Shown: positions 14,051 to 24,991, counted from the stretch's first letter. The stretch is DNA of 60,000 bases from Adiantum capillus-veneris (GCA_014529385.2 CM043962.1:47677098-47737097); one strand, 5' to 3'. Numbers and translations: made by a program. The notes: a model not told the origin generated them from the letters alone.

Positions 14051-15431
14051 ATGGCTTCGTCTTCTACCCGCCCAAGAAGTTTTAGAGGTTGCTCTACACT
14101 GTCCCCAACTAGCCTCACCATTAGTGTGCCAAGAAGACCATGTAGTAGCATAAGCACTATCTCAATCTCAAACTCTCTTACTATAGATAATAGGTGGCAA
14201 GAGCAGAGGATAAGCAAAGGTTCTTCGGTTCTTATGCAACCAAGAAGGAGAAAAAGCTCGAAAGCAACAAACATATTTTGTTCTGCATGGAAAGCAAGAG
14301 TTTTGGATTTCAAAGTCGAGGTTGGTAAGAAGACTGTGAAAGAAGTCTTTGTTCAACATGTTTTCACTCACTCTGATGTGATTGCTAATGGCGGTGATGT
14401 CTCCATGGTGCATAATCCACGGTGCAACTGTAAGTTAATTATTTAACACTCCTCTATAAATGTTATCTTACATTTCAAATGTGAATTTGTTTTTTTCTTC
14501 TCTTATCACAGGTATATAATTAGGTTCTACAGATGTTTGTATTTATTTCTATTATATTACATTCACAGATGTTTATCCTTCGTCATATGAGGAATGGGAG
14601 CCACTGGAGTGCATTATAGGTCTCATCGATGTGACCCATGCTCATATTGGAGTCTTGCAATATGCTGGCAAAACTAGCGAAAGCCTGGCAGACGAGGGTA
14701 TTTTCTTCTATGACCATTTCTACCAACTCAATCAAAGGAATCAGAGAGGAGTGTTGGTGAAGGTTTCACTACCAACCAACTGGAACTCCGTGGATTGGCC
14801 CATTCCCGACACAACAATGAGTGAGGCATTGAGGAGCAAGCTCTATAGGGATGTTCAAAGGTCTCTCCGAAACTCTGTACCCACTAAATTGGTGAGACTT
14901 GCAAATTTTTGTCCTATTGGTCTCTTTGTTGAGTTATTTCATACCTGCAAAGTACATGTTGCTAAAACTATGGTGCTCTACAAATCATTTGATTCCCTCT
15001 TGTGTGATAAGCTTCTTGATCGAGGGTTGTATGTGAAAGAAACAGATGGCATATATTGCGAGATTGCTCTTGACACTTTCATTGTCAAGTATATGCTTGC
15101 GACACAGACATTAATAATCTCCTTTTGGTACAAGCGTTCTCACATTGTTGAAGGTTGCTATGTGCCTATGGATCAAGAGGCAACAAGTTTGGCAAAGAAT
15201 GTTGTCATAGACGTGGAAGTGGTGGACAAAGACCTAAATCTTATGATAGTAATTACAATACGGTAGCAATGCAATCTTTTGTAACTTCCACAGGACATAG
15301 TGGAGGAGACTGCCGACATTGACTTCGTAAACTTTTGTTTCTTGTTGGGTGGACGAAGAGTAATGCAACGAAGGGAGAAGCATTTTTTCTGTGGAGATCT
15401 TTCTAGCCGTATTCAAATTTTGCCCATGTAA
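14051..15431 (+). CDS. Gene A of the TIR transposon, unknown protein, three exons
   Basis: I do not recognise this protein. Exon 1 is 14,051-14,429 (start MASSSTRPR, Ser/Arg-rich head). A GT-AG intron (14,430-14,568) follows. Exon 2 runs 14,569-15,248 and exon 3 15,294-15,431. The first join keeps frame and gives ...RCNYVYPSSYEEWEPL.... The second needs an unusually short 45-bp GT-AG intron, but it also keeps frame. The product would be about 400 residues with no internal stop. Exon 2 is mostly globular in composition, with no obvious membrane segment, zinc site or catalytic motif. The gene starts 320 bp inside the left TIR and ends 143 bp from the end of convergent gene B. Its start MASSST is shared with gene D at the opposite end. 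The open frame suggests it has decayed less than B, C and D. It could be an accessory protein of the transposon. Confidence 0.6.
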
Positions 15432-15573
15432 TCATCCCTGAATGGCTTCAACGAAATGTAACATTTTTTACTAGTTTAATCTTAATATCAAGTGTTTGCT
15501 CAAGGCTCACTCTCTCACTCTCTCTCTCTCTCTTTGAGTATTCAAAACACATAGACAGGTAGACAGTATCAAT

Positions 15574-16155
15574 TTAAGGTATAATCAATGAATTAATAAG
15601 TACATTTGTAAGTACAAATTCCAATGTGCTCAATGGGCTTAAGTACATTTCTTGCAGGTATGGGAACAAAATGTCCTCTAGGTAAAAATTGTGAAGATGC
15701 CCTTCAAATGAAGGTGAGGATATGGTAGTGGCATATGGATTAAGTAAACCCTTATGTGGTGTGTCATCAATCAACAAAGTATTGAGAGCATCATAAGGCA
15801 CATTGATATGCTCAAAGAGCTTGTAGAAAAGTGGTACATTAGCTTTAGTTGGGTGGAAATGTCCCGCAATGGTTTTACAATTTCTTTGACTATACACAAA
15901 ATAAAAATCCGATCTCTGAATTTCAGCCAAATTACAAACTATGGTAACAAGGGGATTCAGGTTATGGGCTTGCATTGAAGACCAGATAGCAACCCTAAAC
16001 CGTGGAATCAAAAAATTCAAAAATTCATTTGTGCCAGGTCAAATTAATACTCTTACATTTTCCAAGCAGAAACTACGTAAATCGGAGAACGCTGTATGTA
16101 CACTGTACGGCTGTCGTGGCAATAACAATCCATTGAGATCCAAGATAATCAGTCT
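15574..16155 (-). pseudogene. FCP1/NIF-type HAD phosphatase domain of gene B
   Basis: HAD motif I reads LIILDLNGLLL. The nucleophile Asp is present, but the second Asp of DxD is Asn, as in a plant subgroup of FCP1-like proteins. The middle contains RVAIWSSM (motif II region) and HPTKANVPLFYKLF. Motif IV reads LLIDDTPHKGLLNP, with both acidic residues kept. FCP1-like enzymes dephosphorylate the RNA polymerase II C-terminal domain; the substrate here is unknown. One in-frame TGA (16,041-16,039) interrupts it, consistent with C-to-T change of an Arg CGA codon. Confidence 0.85.
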
Positions 16156-16249
16156 CTACAATCATTGTGTGCATACATATAAGTATTTAGAAACAAAAAA
16201 TCATATATTATTTAAGTACAATGGATATTACCGGAACAACCATATCTAC

Positions 16250-16726
16250 TTGAAGCAAGAGTCCATAGTGGTCATTTCTAATTTTGACATTTTGTTGTTG
16301 AGTGTCTATGTTTCCTTGTGTATTGCCAAGGGTATCCACCTCTTGTGGTTGTGCAGCACATGACTCTTGTGTTTCCATGGTCGAATGGTTAACCTGTTCT
16401 GTTGTCTGTTCCTGGCCTTGATTTGCAATATTGGCCTCCTCCTCTATATTGGCCTCCTCCTCTGGCACTCCCTTATCCTCCTCTGCTTGGCCTAGAACCT
16501 CTGTTTCATTTTCCTCTAATGTGGAGTCAGTTTGAGGGATTTGGTTTCCAATGGTGGAAAGTGGCTTGACTTCCTCTTCAACGGTCATTGTTAAAGCCAT
16601 AATATGGTCACCGACAAAACTGTCTTCTGCATCTAAAACTCTTGGGGTTGAAAGAGATAGTATATGTTGAATCATTGAAGCGTGGTACCTTTGTAGATAT
16701 TCCAATGTATAATTTTTCAGAGAATT
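16250..16726 (-). pseudogene. C-terminal Ulp1 helix and acidic linker exon of gene B
   Basis: The start (LKNYTLEYLQRYHA) continues the end of the protease domain. The rest is low-complexity and acidic, with two tandem EEEANI units and many Gln and Thr residues. The exon ends at a GTAGAT donor, and the next exon is in phase. Probably a flexible spacer. Confidence 0.65.
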
Positions 16727-16805
16727 CTGCAAAATTAGGTTAACTTGTGGTCAATACTTTAATTAATAATACACCAAGTTGGTCCATACCATAGCAAGGA
16801 AATAC

Positions 16806-17285
16806 CTTTGACATAAATGGATTCATAGCAAAAAAACTATGGAGTATGTACTCTGCATGGAGAAGACAGATCTCCAACCACAGGAATTTGGATCTGTCTG
16901 ATTGGGCACTTTGACAGCTTTAAAGGTGGACTTGTAGAGTTCATGATTTCCACAAAGTTTTCCATAGACATGAAGTGGTCTTTTTACACATCTATGAACA
17001 GTGAAGGTTATTTATTATTAACAATATTCAGGTTAGCAACCATACCCCAAATAAACACTAAAGTTTTTATCAACACTTACACTCTTATCTCTGAATGTGT
17101 TGCTTGTATATAGTTGATAGTCCATACCACTTGTTTGTCCAGTTCTATGCATACAAGTCTCCAATGATTATTTGATTCCTATGGCAACACGAGTGTTGTT
17201 ACCTGGAGCATTGGACAGTGGACAAACCATCTCTCCAATGTGCCATGAGGAGTGTTTATTCGGCGTCGCACAGACAACTGTGGAT
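16806..17285 (-). pseudogene. Ulp1-type (C48) cysteine protease domain of gene B
   Basis: The catalytic His region reads NNHWRLVCIEL at about 17,172-17,140, the usual HWxLxxI pattern of SUMO/ubiquitin-like proteases. The Gln and Cys region reads PNQTDPNSCG, with the Cys codon at 16,883-16,881, followed in another frame by ICLLHAEYIL, the helix expected after the nucleophile. So the domain is recognisable but broken by frameshifts before the His and directly after the Cys-Gly. The catalytic Asp cannot be placed with certainty. Ulp1-like domains are carried by several plant and fungal DNA transposons. Confidence 0.75.
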
Positions 17286-17829
17286 CTAAAATATAAATTT
17301 CATTATGGGTTTCTTGAGGGAGCTAGCTCTTTATTAAGCTACAATCAAAAACAAGGATTTAATTAGAGGCCAAGTACCAACAGAAAAAGATCTTAAAGGT
17401 AGAGAAGAGCACTTACTTTAGGCATACATAAACAATAGAGTCGGTAATTTGTGCATTTGGATCTTTCAATATCCCAATATCAACAGAGTCCAGTGCTAAT
17501 TGCCTACTACCATCAGCAAGGGGAATGCTTGCTAACAGTCCTTCTATCATGGAATGTAAAACACCATTGTTTCTTTCATTTAGTTCTGTGGTAACTTGCC
17601 CATAATTTCTCCTCTGGGCCTCTTCATCAGCAGAGCAGCAGATTGTATCCTCTTTAACTTCTCTGCTTCAGAGTGACGACTCTCTTCTTGCTCAGCTCTG
17701 GCTCTGGTGTTCACCTCATGGGTAACCTCATGAATCTTAACCCCTTGAACCCCGCGGCCTGGTGGTATTAGCAATATATCTTTTATTTTGGGATCAATAA
17801 ACTCATTAGGGATAAGGAGCTTATCATAT

Positions 17830-18244
17830 CTCCAACGCACTCTCTTGAGAGTCTCACTGTCCTTGTGCATTATTGTCACCCGGTGAGCATGAGCAGCAAC
17901 TATGGTAATATCATTAAAATATCCAAAAGAAAATCTTTTGCTGCTTCTTGAAGACACAGCAGGGCAACAGCCTCCCACCTCATTGTACCAGCACATGCTT
18001 CCTCACAGATTTGTCTTACTGCTCTTTGAAAAGGAAGTTTAGGGACACAAAGCTCAATACATTTCTGAGCTTTCCTGATCTCCCTAAATAAGCCCATGTT
18101 TCTTTGAATATTCTTCATTCTTGGGCCCTTCAATATCTTCATTGGTTTACTAGAAGTTTTCTTCTTACTAGCAGACCTTCCACATGCTTTCTTTGCAAGA
18201 CCTGGTCCTTTCCCTGCCTTCCTTGTTGCCTTGGTTCTTGCCAT
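17830..18244 (-). pseudogene. Histone H3 / CENH3-like domain of gene B
   Basis: After a basic tail of about 50 residues ([13 protein letters not shown]...), the sequence follows the H3 fold: LFREIRKAQK (alpha-N), LPFQRAVRQI (alpha-1), RWEAVALLCLQEAA (alpha-2) and AHAHRVTIMHKD (loop 2/alpha-3). The segment between VR and the RW pair is longer than in canonical H3, and Trp replaces the Phe of RFQS. Both are features of centromeric H3 (CENH3/HTR12). A single-base frameshift lies in the TTTTCTTTTGG run near 17,925; adding one base restores exactly the H3 spacing. Instead of ending after alpha-3, as H3 does, the frame continues into a long extension. Family membership is clear; CENH3 identity is an inference from loop 1. 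Confidence 0.88.
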
Positions 18245-18268
18245 TCCACTGGAATAGAAAAATGCAAA

Positions 18269-18391
<123 letters not shown>

Positions 18392-18401
18392 CCTTTTTCT
18401 G

Positions 18402-18462
18402 GGATTACAGCGCGCGGGCTCAGGTTTGACATGGGCTGATAGCCTATTGCGTGTCGTGATCC
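18402..18462. promoter_or_regulatory. 61-bp palindromic unit 1
   Basis: Outer arms GGATTACAGCGCGCG and TGCGTGTCGTGATCC are imperfect inverse complements separated by about 31 bp. Same length and arm sequence as the units at 32,714, 34,116, 34,250 and 34,399. It lies about 160 bp upstream of the gene B start. Confidence 0.8.
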
Positions 18463-18523
18463 ACAAGAGGAAGGAGGAGATTTAGAAATTTACTTCAAGT
18501 CTTTTAGGCAACAAGCTCGATCG

Positions 18524-18525
<2 letters not shown>

Positions 18526-18618
<93 letters not shown>

Positions 18619-18948
18619 GCATACACACACACAAGGAGATGAAGAAGAAGAAGATGGAGATGGAGCAAGAGCTCTCTTCTATTGCACAAATGAGAGAATG
18701 AGTGAATTTTAGGTTTAGTTGACTTTTATATGAGCTTGCCCATTCACACTTGGGCGCCCATGCTTAGCCAACTAATCCCTTGAATGTTCCAGTTAGAGTG
18801 CGCCTCTCATCGGCGGTCACTCTTACCCTTTTCCTATTGGACCGACAAGCCCGCTACCTGTCTCTACCAAATAAATAATACAATGTCCGCCGTAGGTTAC
18901 AACGTCCATCGTAGGTGATAGGGTGTCTGTGAGCCGTGAGGGTTAACA
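18526..18948 (-). repeat. 3' LTR of the pol-less gypsy, truncated within its CT run
   Basis: Matches 32,112-32,499 closely from the CT run onwards and ends GGTTAACA. The first about 225 bp of the LTR found in the right copy are missing. The breakpoint is exactly in the (CT)n tract (18,526-18,616), as if the LTR recombined with a CT tract in the flanking palindrome unit. Confidence 0.85.
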
Positions 18949-18961
18949 TGCCCCCCTTCCT
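18949..18961 (-). promoter_or_regulatory. Polypurine tract of the pol-less gypsy
   Basis: On the minus strand, AGGAAGGGGGGCA directly precedes the LTR start TGTTAACC, the expected plus-strand primer position. Confidence 0.7.
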
Positions 18962-20849
18962 GATGTAGATTTCGTCCTCGGAAGCTATTGAGTTGAAGCT
19001 CGTTCATCGAGGTGGAAGAGCATTTGAGATGAATGTCCTTAGCCTTCTTCAGTCACTACAAAATCAAACAACATTGGCACAGTAACTGCATTCTCATAAG
19101 CAATTAAAAAGCATATGCAGTTTTAGGCAGACAAATTGATTGGTAATAGAATTTTAAACAATTTGTCAGCAATAAACATTAAATTGCAATATAATCAAAT
19201 GCATAAACAGATGTAAAGGTAAAAAATTAAACAAGTCTGGGGTCGCTAATTTAACGGTCGAAAGGCACTAGAGATCGACTATTAATACCATGGGTAAGCT
19301 TCTTAATTTTCTCTGGTCAATTAAGTTGTTTAATCACGAGAGCCAAGTATTTCATGTTCAAGGACTGACTAGAGGCTATACCTAGAAGACCTTGTAGTTA
19401 AGCTACAATAAAAGGAATTTCTCATGAAATCGTCGCCTCACTGATTACCTTTTGTTTGACCCCCCAAAAGTCTTTTCTCATTGATTTACTTTTGATGTGT
19501 GTGCTTATTTTGTATGCCTTGGGTTTTTTGCTTTTCAAGGGAAAGCGCCCACACTGGGAACCTCTAGGGCTCTAGTACCATAGGCTATACATGTGAGTGA
19601 AGTACCAAATCAAGCTGAGATTTCTCTTCCAGCTTAAGATTTTACATTGTGGCACTTTGATTTGTTTTTTTTTTGTTCATTTTCAGCATTTTAATTTTGT
19701 AACTTTTGGGGGGTCATATAACATTGTTACACCTCCCCAGGCTCATCACACTAGTAAACTCCCTTTATAATACTTAAGCTAAAGGTCAATAGGTACTAAG
19801 CCCACTAGAAAGCCCTAGTACATTTCACACAATGCTGCCTAAATCGGATTAAGAACCTAAGTAACCATTGATAATTAAAAAGGCATTCCCCATGGTATTA
19901 AGAGAAGATCTCTAACACCTAACTTGGTCAAACTAGCTTAGTCGGACTGCTTGATTTTTAAACATAGACAAGTGATTATGACAAAAAATTACATTGAAGT
20001 TAATGTTTGATACTAAGCAAATGCGCTGAATATTATGCTACCAATCACAATTAAAGCAAACAAACATGGATGCAAAAAAGATAAAGGGCAATGCTAATGG
20101 ACAAGAAACACCTGTTTGTGTTGATGGTTGTGCTTGATTTGAAGTGTGAACGAGAGAAAGATTCCATGAAGATCCAAATCCTAAACACAGCAACACGTTC
20201 CTGTACACACGAGGAAACACAAAGAATACCTCTAGGAGGCACATCAGTGGGAAAAGGTACTTTGCTAATCACTAAACTCTAAAACAGAAACAATCCTATC
20301 GTACTAATCTTACCTACCCTCCATCACGCAAGTGATGAGGATCAAAGGTGTTTTATAACATTGGTTTCTGTTTTAGTGTACCAGATGTGAATGTGTAGGT
20401 CTGGTCAATGTTTTGACTTTTATTGTGCTTACTCGTTTGCTCATTGCTCTTGCTCTTCATTATTTTTGTTTTTTGTGAGTATAAGGCTATATATATACAT
20501 TCCCTAATATTGGGAGATTGAGAGTTCAGGGAGGAAGGTTGAGAGGAGAGTGAGTGAATGATGACTGTCAGCAAACACTTCCCCCTTCCTTGGGTAGATC
20601 ATACCATTTGAAATGAGCTTGTCACCCTTTGAAACCAATTGTTCCAGTTGGTAATAGGTGAGGATTTTTGCCAGTAGTTTTCTATTACCTTAGGTGCCTC
20701 GTCGAGTTGCGAGGGTGGTAAGGTACTCTCCCAGGATCGGACTTGAAGTGGTTCATCTGGTGATTCTTGCGAAGTGGGAGGTGTGGATTTCTTTGTAGCT
20801 TCATGGAGGTCCACTATTGTAGGTGGAGGCTGTGTAGAAGCTTTTACCT
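18962..20849 (-). other. 3' non-coding internal region of the pol-less gypsy
   Basis: About 1.9 kb without a credible coding frame on either strand. An autonomous gypsy element would carry integrase near here. Nothing resembling polymerase motifs is visible. Confidence 0.6.
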
Positions 20850-21326
20850 CTATGAATGCATTACATGAGGAGCTAGAAGCTTCATGGGACTCCCCTCTTC
20901 CTGAGCTAGGTGGGACAAATCATTCTTTCTTCGGTACAACCAAACTAGCTCTGAAACGGGTGTGTAGAGTTCTGTGATTTTTTTCTTTCCACGATCGTTA
21001 ATTTGTTTTGGAGCTACAGGATTGAGCTCACATGGGCCCGATGACAAGTAAGAGTACAATTTACGTTTTGGCACCCAGATTTGATCATTTCCTTGATAGT
21101 AGCCTTGAGCTTCCAATAGTTTTTTAGGAATCCAACGCAACGTTTCTTTACATTTCTTGGGGCGAGTGGTACGTTTCTTACAAGGCTTTTGTTTTTTAGT
21201 ACTAGCCATGGTCGCTAAAGAAGCTTTACGGACCCACTTGTATGTTTTCTTCGTTATATTAGGATGAGTCTTGTCAAAAGCTATATGCATTGCTTCTAGC
21301 ATATTTAAGGGTACGAGTGGTGGCAT
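20850..21326 (-). CDS. Basic protein of the pol-less gypsy, unknown
   Basis: A 158-residue frame with a Lys/Arg-rich middle (TKKQKPCKKRTTRPKK), directly after the protease frame. I do not recognise it. It might be a nucleic-acid-binding remnant or an element-specific protein. No catalytic motif is visible, and its coding status is uncertain. Confidence 0.4.
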   Translation of the reverse strand: MPPLVPLNMLEAMHIAFDKTHPNITKKTYKWVRKASLATMASTKKQKPCKKRTTRPKKCKETLRWIPKKLLEAQGYYQGNDQIWVPKRKLYSYLSSGPCELNPVAPKQINDRGKKKITELYTPVSELVWLYRRKNDLSHLAQEEGSPMKLLAPHVMHS

Positions 21327-21476
21327 TTCATCCCCCTCAGGTGTTACCCAGGTCGTCCCCCTGTTTTCTCAAGTGTCTATGGTTGTTGCTAGGTGGACCC
21401 AATCCACATTGTCCGACTCAGTCATCCCAGGTAGTACATCCATATAAGGAGAATCTTTCCCAACATCAGTGTCCGC

Positions 21477-22322
21477 TTAACACGTGTAACAAAACTGCAA
21501 TGGGGCCGAGTGAACTATGGTGTCAGATCTATGATCAATTATAAACCTGTTTCCTAGAGGATGTGCTCGACCCGTCACAAGATCCACTTGAATGACAAAA
21601 TCTTGGAATTGCAGGTAGACATGGTTTTTGGACCAGTCATGCACCATTTTTGCTTCCCTCATGAAAGGACGTCCTAAGATCATCTCCGATGCCATAGTGT
21701 GTTTGGAGAAATCCATAACAATAAAGGTAATCCTTATGTTATGTCCAAAGACCTTGATCTTGAGATCTTCTAGCATCCCAATAGGTTTAACAATAGACCC
21801 ATTGGCCATCTTCACTACTATGGTTGTGGTCGCAAGGTGAGGTCTTCCCATAGTTTCCCAGTAATTTTTAGTCACAATGCTAACCCTAGCGCCACCATCA
21901 AGGATTCCCTTCACAGTTAATCCCTTAGTGGTGATTGGTATAGTCGCATTGGATTCATCACCCTCAAAGTATTGTCCCAACTTGTTAACAGGTATTTCTA
22001 TAGCAAGGTTCAAATCTAGGTTGGGTTGTGGATCTATGTATTCCTCCTCTATTGGCATCTCCCCAGCTCCATCCATCTGTGCAAATTGTGGTAGCCCAAA
22101 CTTTAGTTCTCCATTGAGGAAGGCTCGAAGAGCTGAGACTAGCTCAGGATCTTTATATAGTTTGGACATGATAGTGGTTCTAACTTCTGAAGACATGAAA
22201 TCCATCAATTTGGCAATGTTTAATGGCACCTTTTGGACTTCAGTCCCTTGACATGGGGAAGATGGGAACTCCATTTCTTCGATAGGATCAAGTAGTCCCT
22301 CTGTAAACATTCTTTCCATCAA
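21477..22322 (-). pseudogene. Retropepsin-like protease region of the pol-less gypsy
   Basis: Contains a retropepsin-type core, with GILDGGARVSIV where the active-site Asp-Ser/Thr-Gly is expected, then MANGSIVKPIG and ILGRPFM near the end. The usual DSGA/DTGA is DGGA here, so activity is doubtful. The N-terminal half, rich in acidic and Leu residues, is a gag-protease linker. It follows the zinc-knuckle frame (22,697-23,758), with stops and frame changes near 22,330 and 22,690. Confidence 0.75.
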
Positions 22323-22343
22323 GAAGTGAGTACGCCCACTTTC

Positions 22344-23758
22344 CTATGACTTTAAGTCACTTTCTTCTTGGATGACACTAGGTATGGCTAAGGGTCTATG
22401 GACTTGGTGAGGTTGATGTTGCGTAGGGAACACGGTGTCTATAATCTGGATCTGCCTAGGTGCTAGTTCTAGATCCCTTTGGGTATCTTCTACCAAACTC
22501 CTTAATTGCTTGACTCGCTCAATCTCCTGAGTAGGGTTTGGATAAGTTCCTATCTTCTTCTTGGATCCTGGCCATTGTGGCTCATGAAGATCTTCCTTTT
22601 TGGTTTCTATCTTAGTGGTCGTTTTGGTCTCCATGGTTTCTCCTGAATCAGAATCCTCTTCAGCGTCATTCATATATACGGGGTCGTCACCAGTCCCTAT
22701 GTTGATCTTTGAACTGAGGTCTGACTTCGCTGCTTTTTGCTATCTCTTTCTTCGTGTTTTCTTCTTTTTCTGAGATTGGGCAATTGATGTCGTGTCTCTT
22801 TCCTCAAGAATATAATTTTGTTTTGGAGCATCGATCGTGTGAGTACGTTTATTGGTACCACAGGTGTACTTTGTGATGGCTCCTCGATAACTTCAATCGA
22901 GTTTAATGGCGTGATCTTCGGTGCATTTGGATTATTTGGACATTGGGCAATCAAATGATCCATGCCACATCGATTACACATGAGTATCGGCATTGTAGAC
23001 GTGCTCGCTTGATTGGTTTGCATTAGTGTGGCGTTCTTTTGTAGCCTAATAGGACACTCGGCTACACGATGTGGACCTCCACACTTATAGCATTGAATAG
23101 GTGGTCTCTTAGCAGTGTAATTGATATTTTGGCCTCTTACCGCAAGAGCAGCTACTTGATATACAGGTTTGACTTGTCCCCAATAGTCCTCCATGTAGTA
23201 TTGTGGACTTTCTTCAAGCACATCCATCCCATAGGCGATATTAGGATCTATATCTTCCTCACAGCCTTCCAAACAAGAAATAGACGACTCACAACCCACT
23301 TGATTCACATAAGTGATTCTCGGATGTGGTGGTTGCGGTCCTACCACTAGAGGTGGTAAGAGTGTTGTTTGAACAACATTTTGGGCCCTAGGGACCATGT
23401 GTTGTGCTGTTTGTTCAAGAGGTGGGGCCGGCATCAATGCAGGCACTCGAGGTGTGTCTGTCCATGCTAAGGTTGGTCTATTGGCCATCGCGCGCTTAAA
23501 TACTATGCAATCCTTAGCTTGATGACCATACCTTCCACATGCATTGTAGTTCCCATTGAATTTTACTCTAAAAGTAGGGCATTCACTGGTACTATGCGGT
23601 CCATAGCATACTGAGCACCATTGTTGCTCCCTTCTTGGATACATATGATTGTTTTGCGGAGCACGATTGTCTGTAAAACTCTCTTGAATAGCCTTGGTGA
23701 GATCTGCTAAAGTCATCTCAGATATCTTTGGCTCCTTAGCAATAGGCTTTAGGGTCAT
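22344..23758 (-). pseudogene. Gag zinc-knuckle region of the pol-less gypsy
   Basis: Three to four Cys-rich knuckles occur in one frame: CNACGRYGHQAKDC (written in the sequence as NYNACGRYGHQAKDC), CYKCGGPHRVAEC and CNRCGMDHLIAQC, with WCSVCYGPHSTSEC before them. Multiple knuckles suggest nucleic-acid binding by gag. The second frame (22,673-22,344) is an acidic linker. Confidence 0.75.
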
Positions 23759-24182
23759 TGGTTGATGCCCTGATGCTTACGAGCTAATAGATTTAGGCTC
23801 AATAGACACTCTTTCTCCTTGAATCATTAAATTATCCTCCAATTGGATCGCATTGTTGGTGACTGCTTCCCAAGTGGTGATACCTGTAATGACTAGGCCA
23901 TTGTAGATATCCTCATGTCATAATCCTCTAATGAATCTATCAAGCAATTGGTTATTTTTGAAGCACTCATTTGGATTACAACGAGAATTCAAATGCTTCA
24001 AGCGACTTATAAAGTCTCTCACCGACTCTCCTTCCTCTCGTTGGGCTTTCTAGAGCTGAGAGGATACACCCCAAAGCACTCCCTCTCGTATGTATTCTTT
24101 TAAGAACAGTCTCCTAAGAGTAGGGTAAATCGTTTTTTCTTCCACCCTTAGGGTTCTATACCAATCCCCAACCTTTCCACTT
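23759..24182 (-). pseudogene. Gag capsid region, C-terminal part (left of copia insertion)
   Basis: Broken frames on the minus strand read like a gypsy capsid domain, with DWYRTLRVEEKT and ESVRDFISRLKHLNSRC separated by stops. They continue the gag sequence at 29,340-30,056 across the copia insertion. Confidence 0.7.
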
Positions 24183-24187
24183 AAGGT
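24183..24187. repeat. Copia target-site duplication, left
   Basis: AAGGT, repeated at 29,335-29,339 directly after the right LTR. Confidence 0.9.
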
Positions 24188-24814
24188 TGTTAAGTATGGA
24201 GCCTGATTTACCCTTGTAATTTTCTGTGGTAAAAGCGCACATTTGTAAGGCCCCCATTATGAGGAGAAGCCATCGTGCGTGAAGGAAAATCACTCACCGG
24301 AAACCAAAATTTTCATGGACAAGAATCAGGGGCAACTTTAAAGGCCTCAGGGACGGAGGCCCCCAAGATTTTTTTTTCGCCGGAATATTATGGCCGGACG
24401 GCGGCCGAAAAGTGGTCGGAAAACAACCGGTCCGTTGGCCGGTGGTCGGAAGTCAATGGCCGGTGGCCGGTGGCCGAATTCAAAAGCGGACTTGTCTTCT
24501 CAAGGGCGGCCACACATGGGCGGATTGGAGGGTCCGATTTGGACTTATTCGCACAAGGGCGGCTACACATGGCTATCTCTCATTAGAGAGGGCAGCCCTT
24601 TTGGCCTATAAAAGGAGGCCATTTCTACACACATTTCATAGTGTGAAGTTGATGCAACCAGGTGAGTGTGAGGTGGTGAAAGTGAAGCAAGGCGGGAGCT
24701 CCATTAAGGGTATAATCCCTTTGTAAACTACTTCTTGTTTTGAAGTACTAAAGCCATTGAGTGGCTGCTTTCCCGTGGACGTAGCCCACATTGGGTGAAC
24801 CACGTATATCGTGT

Positions 24815-24910
<96 letters not shown>

Positions 24911-24989
24911 ATCTCGTGTATATAAATATGTCTCTCTCCATTAAGTAATCTACTCAATTATCTATTTAGCTACGTCTTATTTCCTAACA
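24188..24989 (+). repeat. 5' LTR of the copia element
   Basis: Starts TGTTAAGTATGG and ends CCTAACA. Contains a TATA box at 24,607 and a CT run at about 24,818-24,907. Confidence 0.9.
24607..24615 (+). promoter_or_regulatory. TATA box of the copia 5' LTR
   Basis: TATAAAAGG within GGCCTATAAAAGGAGGCC, conserved in the right LTR at 28,967. This is the probable core promoter of the element. Confidence 0.75.
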
Positions 24990-24991
24990 AC

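Larger units (their letters stand above)
15574..18244 (-). pseudogene. Gene B: histone H3-like, Ulp1-like and FCP1-like HAD phosphatase fusion
   Basis: Five exons are supported by GT-AG sites on the minus strand: 18,244-17,417, 17,285-17,081, 16,991-16,806, 16,726-16,250 and 16,155-15,574. In order they encode a histone H3 fold, a basic/coiled extension, a Ulp1-type cysteine protease, an acidic Gln/Glu-rich linker and an FCP1/NIF-type HAD domain. The start was chosen at MARTK, which matches the universal H3 N-terminus; an in-frame upstream ATG lies beyond a long Arg-Glu repeat (microsatellite). The frame is broken at about 17,920 (H3), 17,620, 17,180 and 16,870, and by a TGA at 16,041-16,039. 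This copy is therefore inactive or badly sequenced in homopolymers. It is convergent with gene A, and divergent from gene C across the palindrome region. Whether the domains are one protein or two adjacent genes needs transcript evidence, but the exon phases favour one. Confidence 0.72.

Noticed and set aside
24275-24726. Plus-strand frames inside the copia LTR (repeated at 28,607-28,971)
   Set aside because: Located in LTR U3 sequence, GC-rich GGCCGG repeats, overlapping in all frames; not genes.
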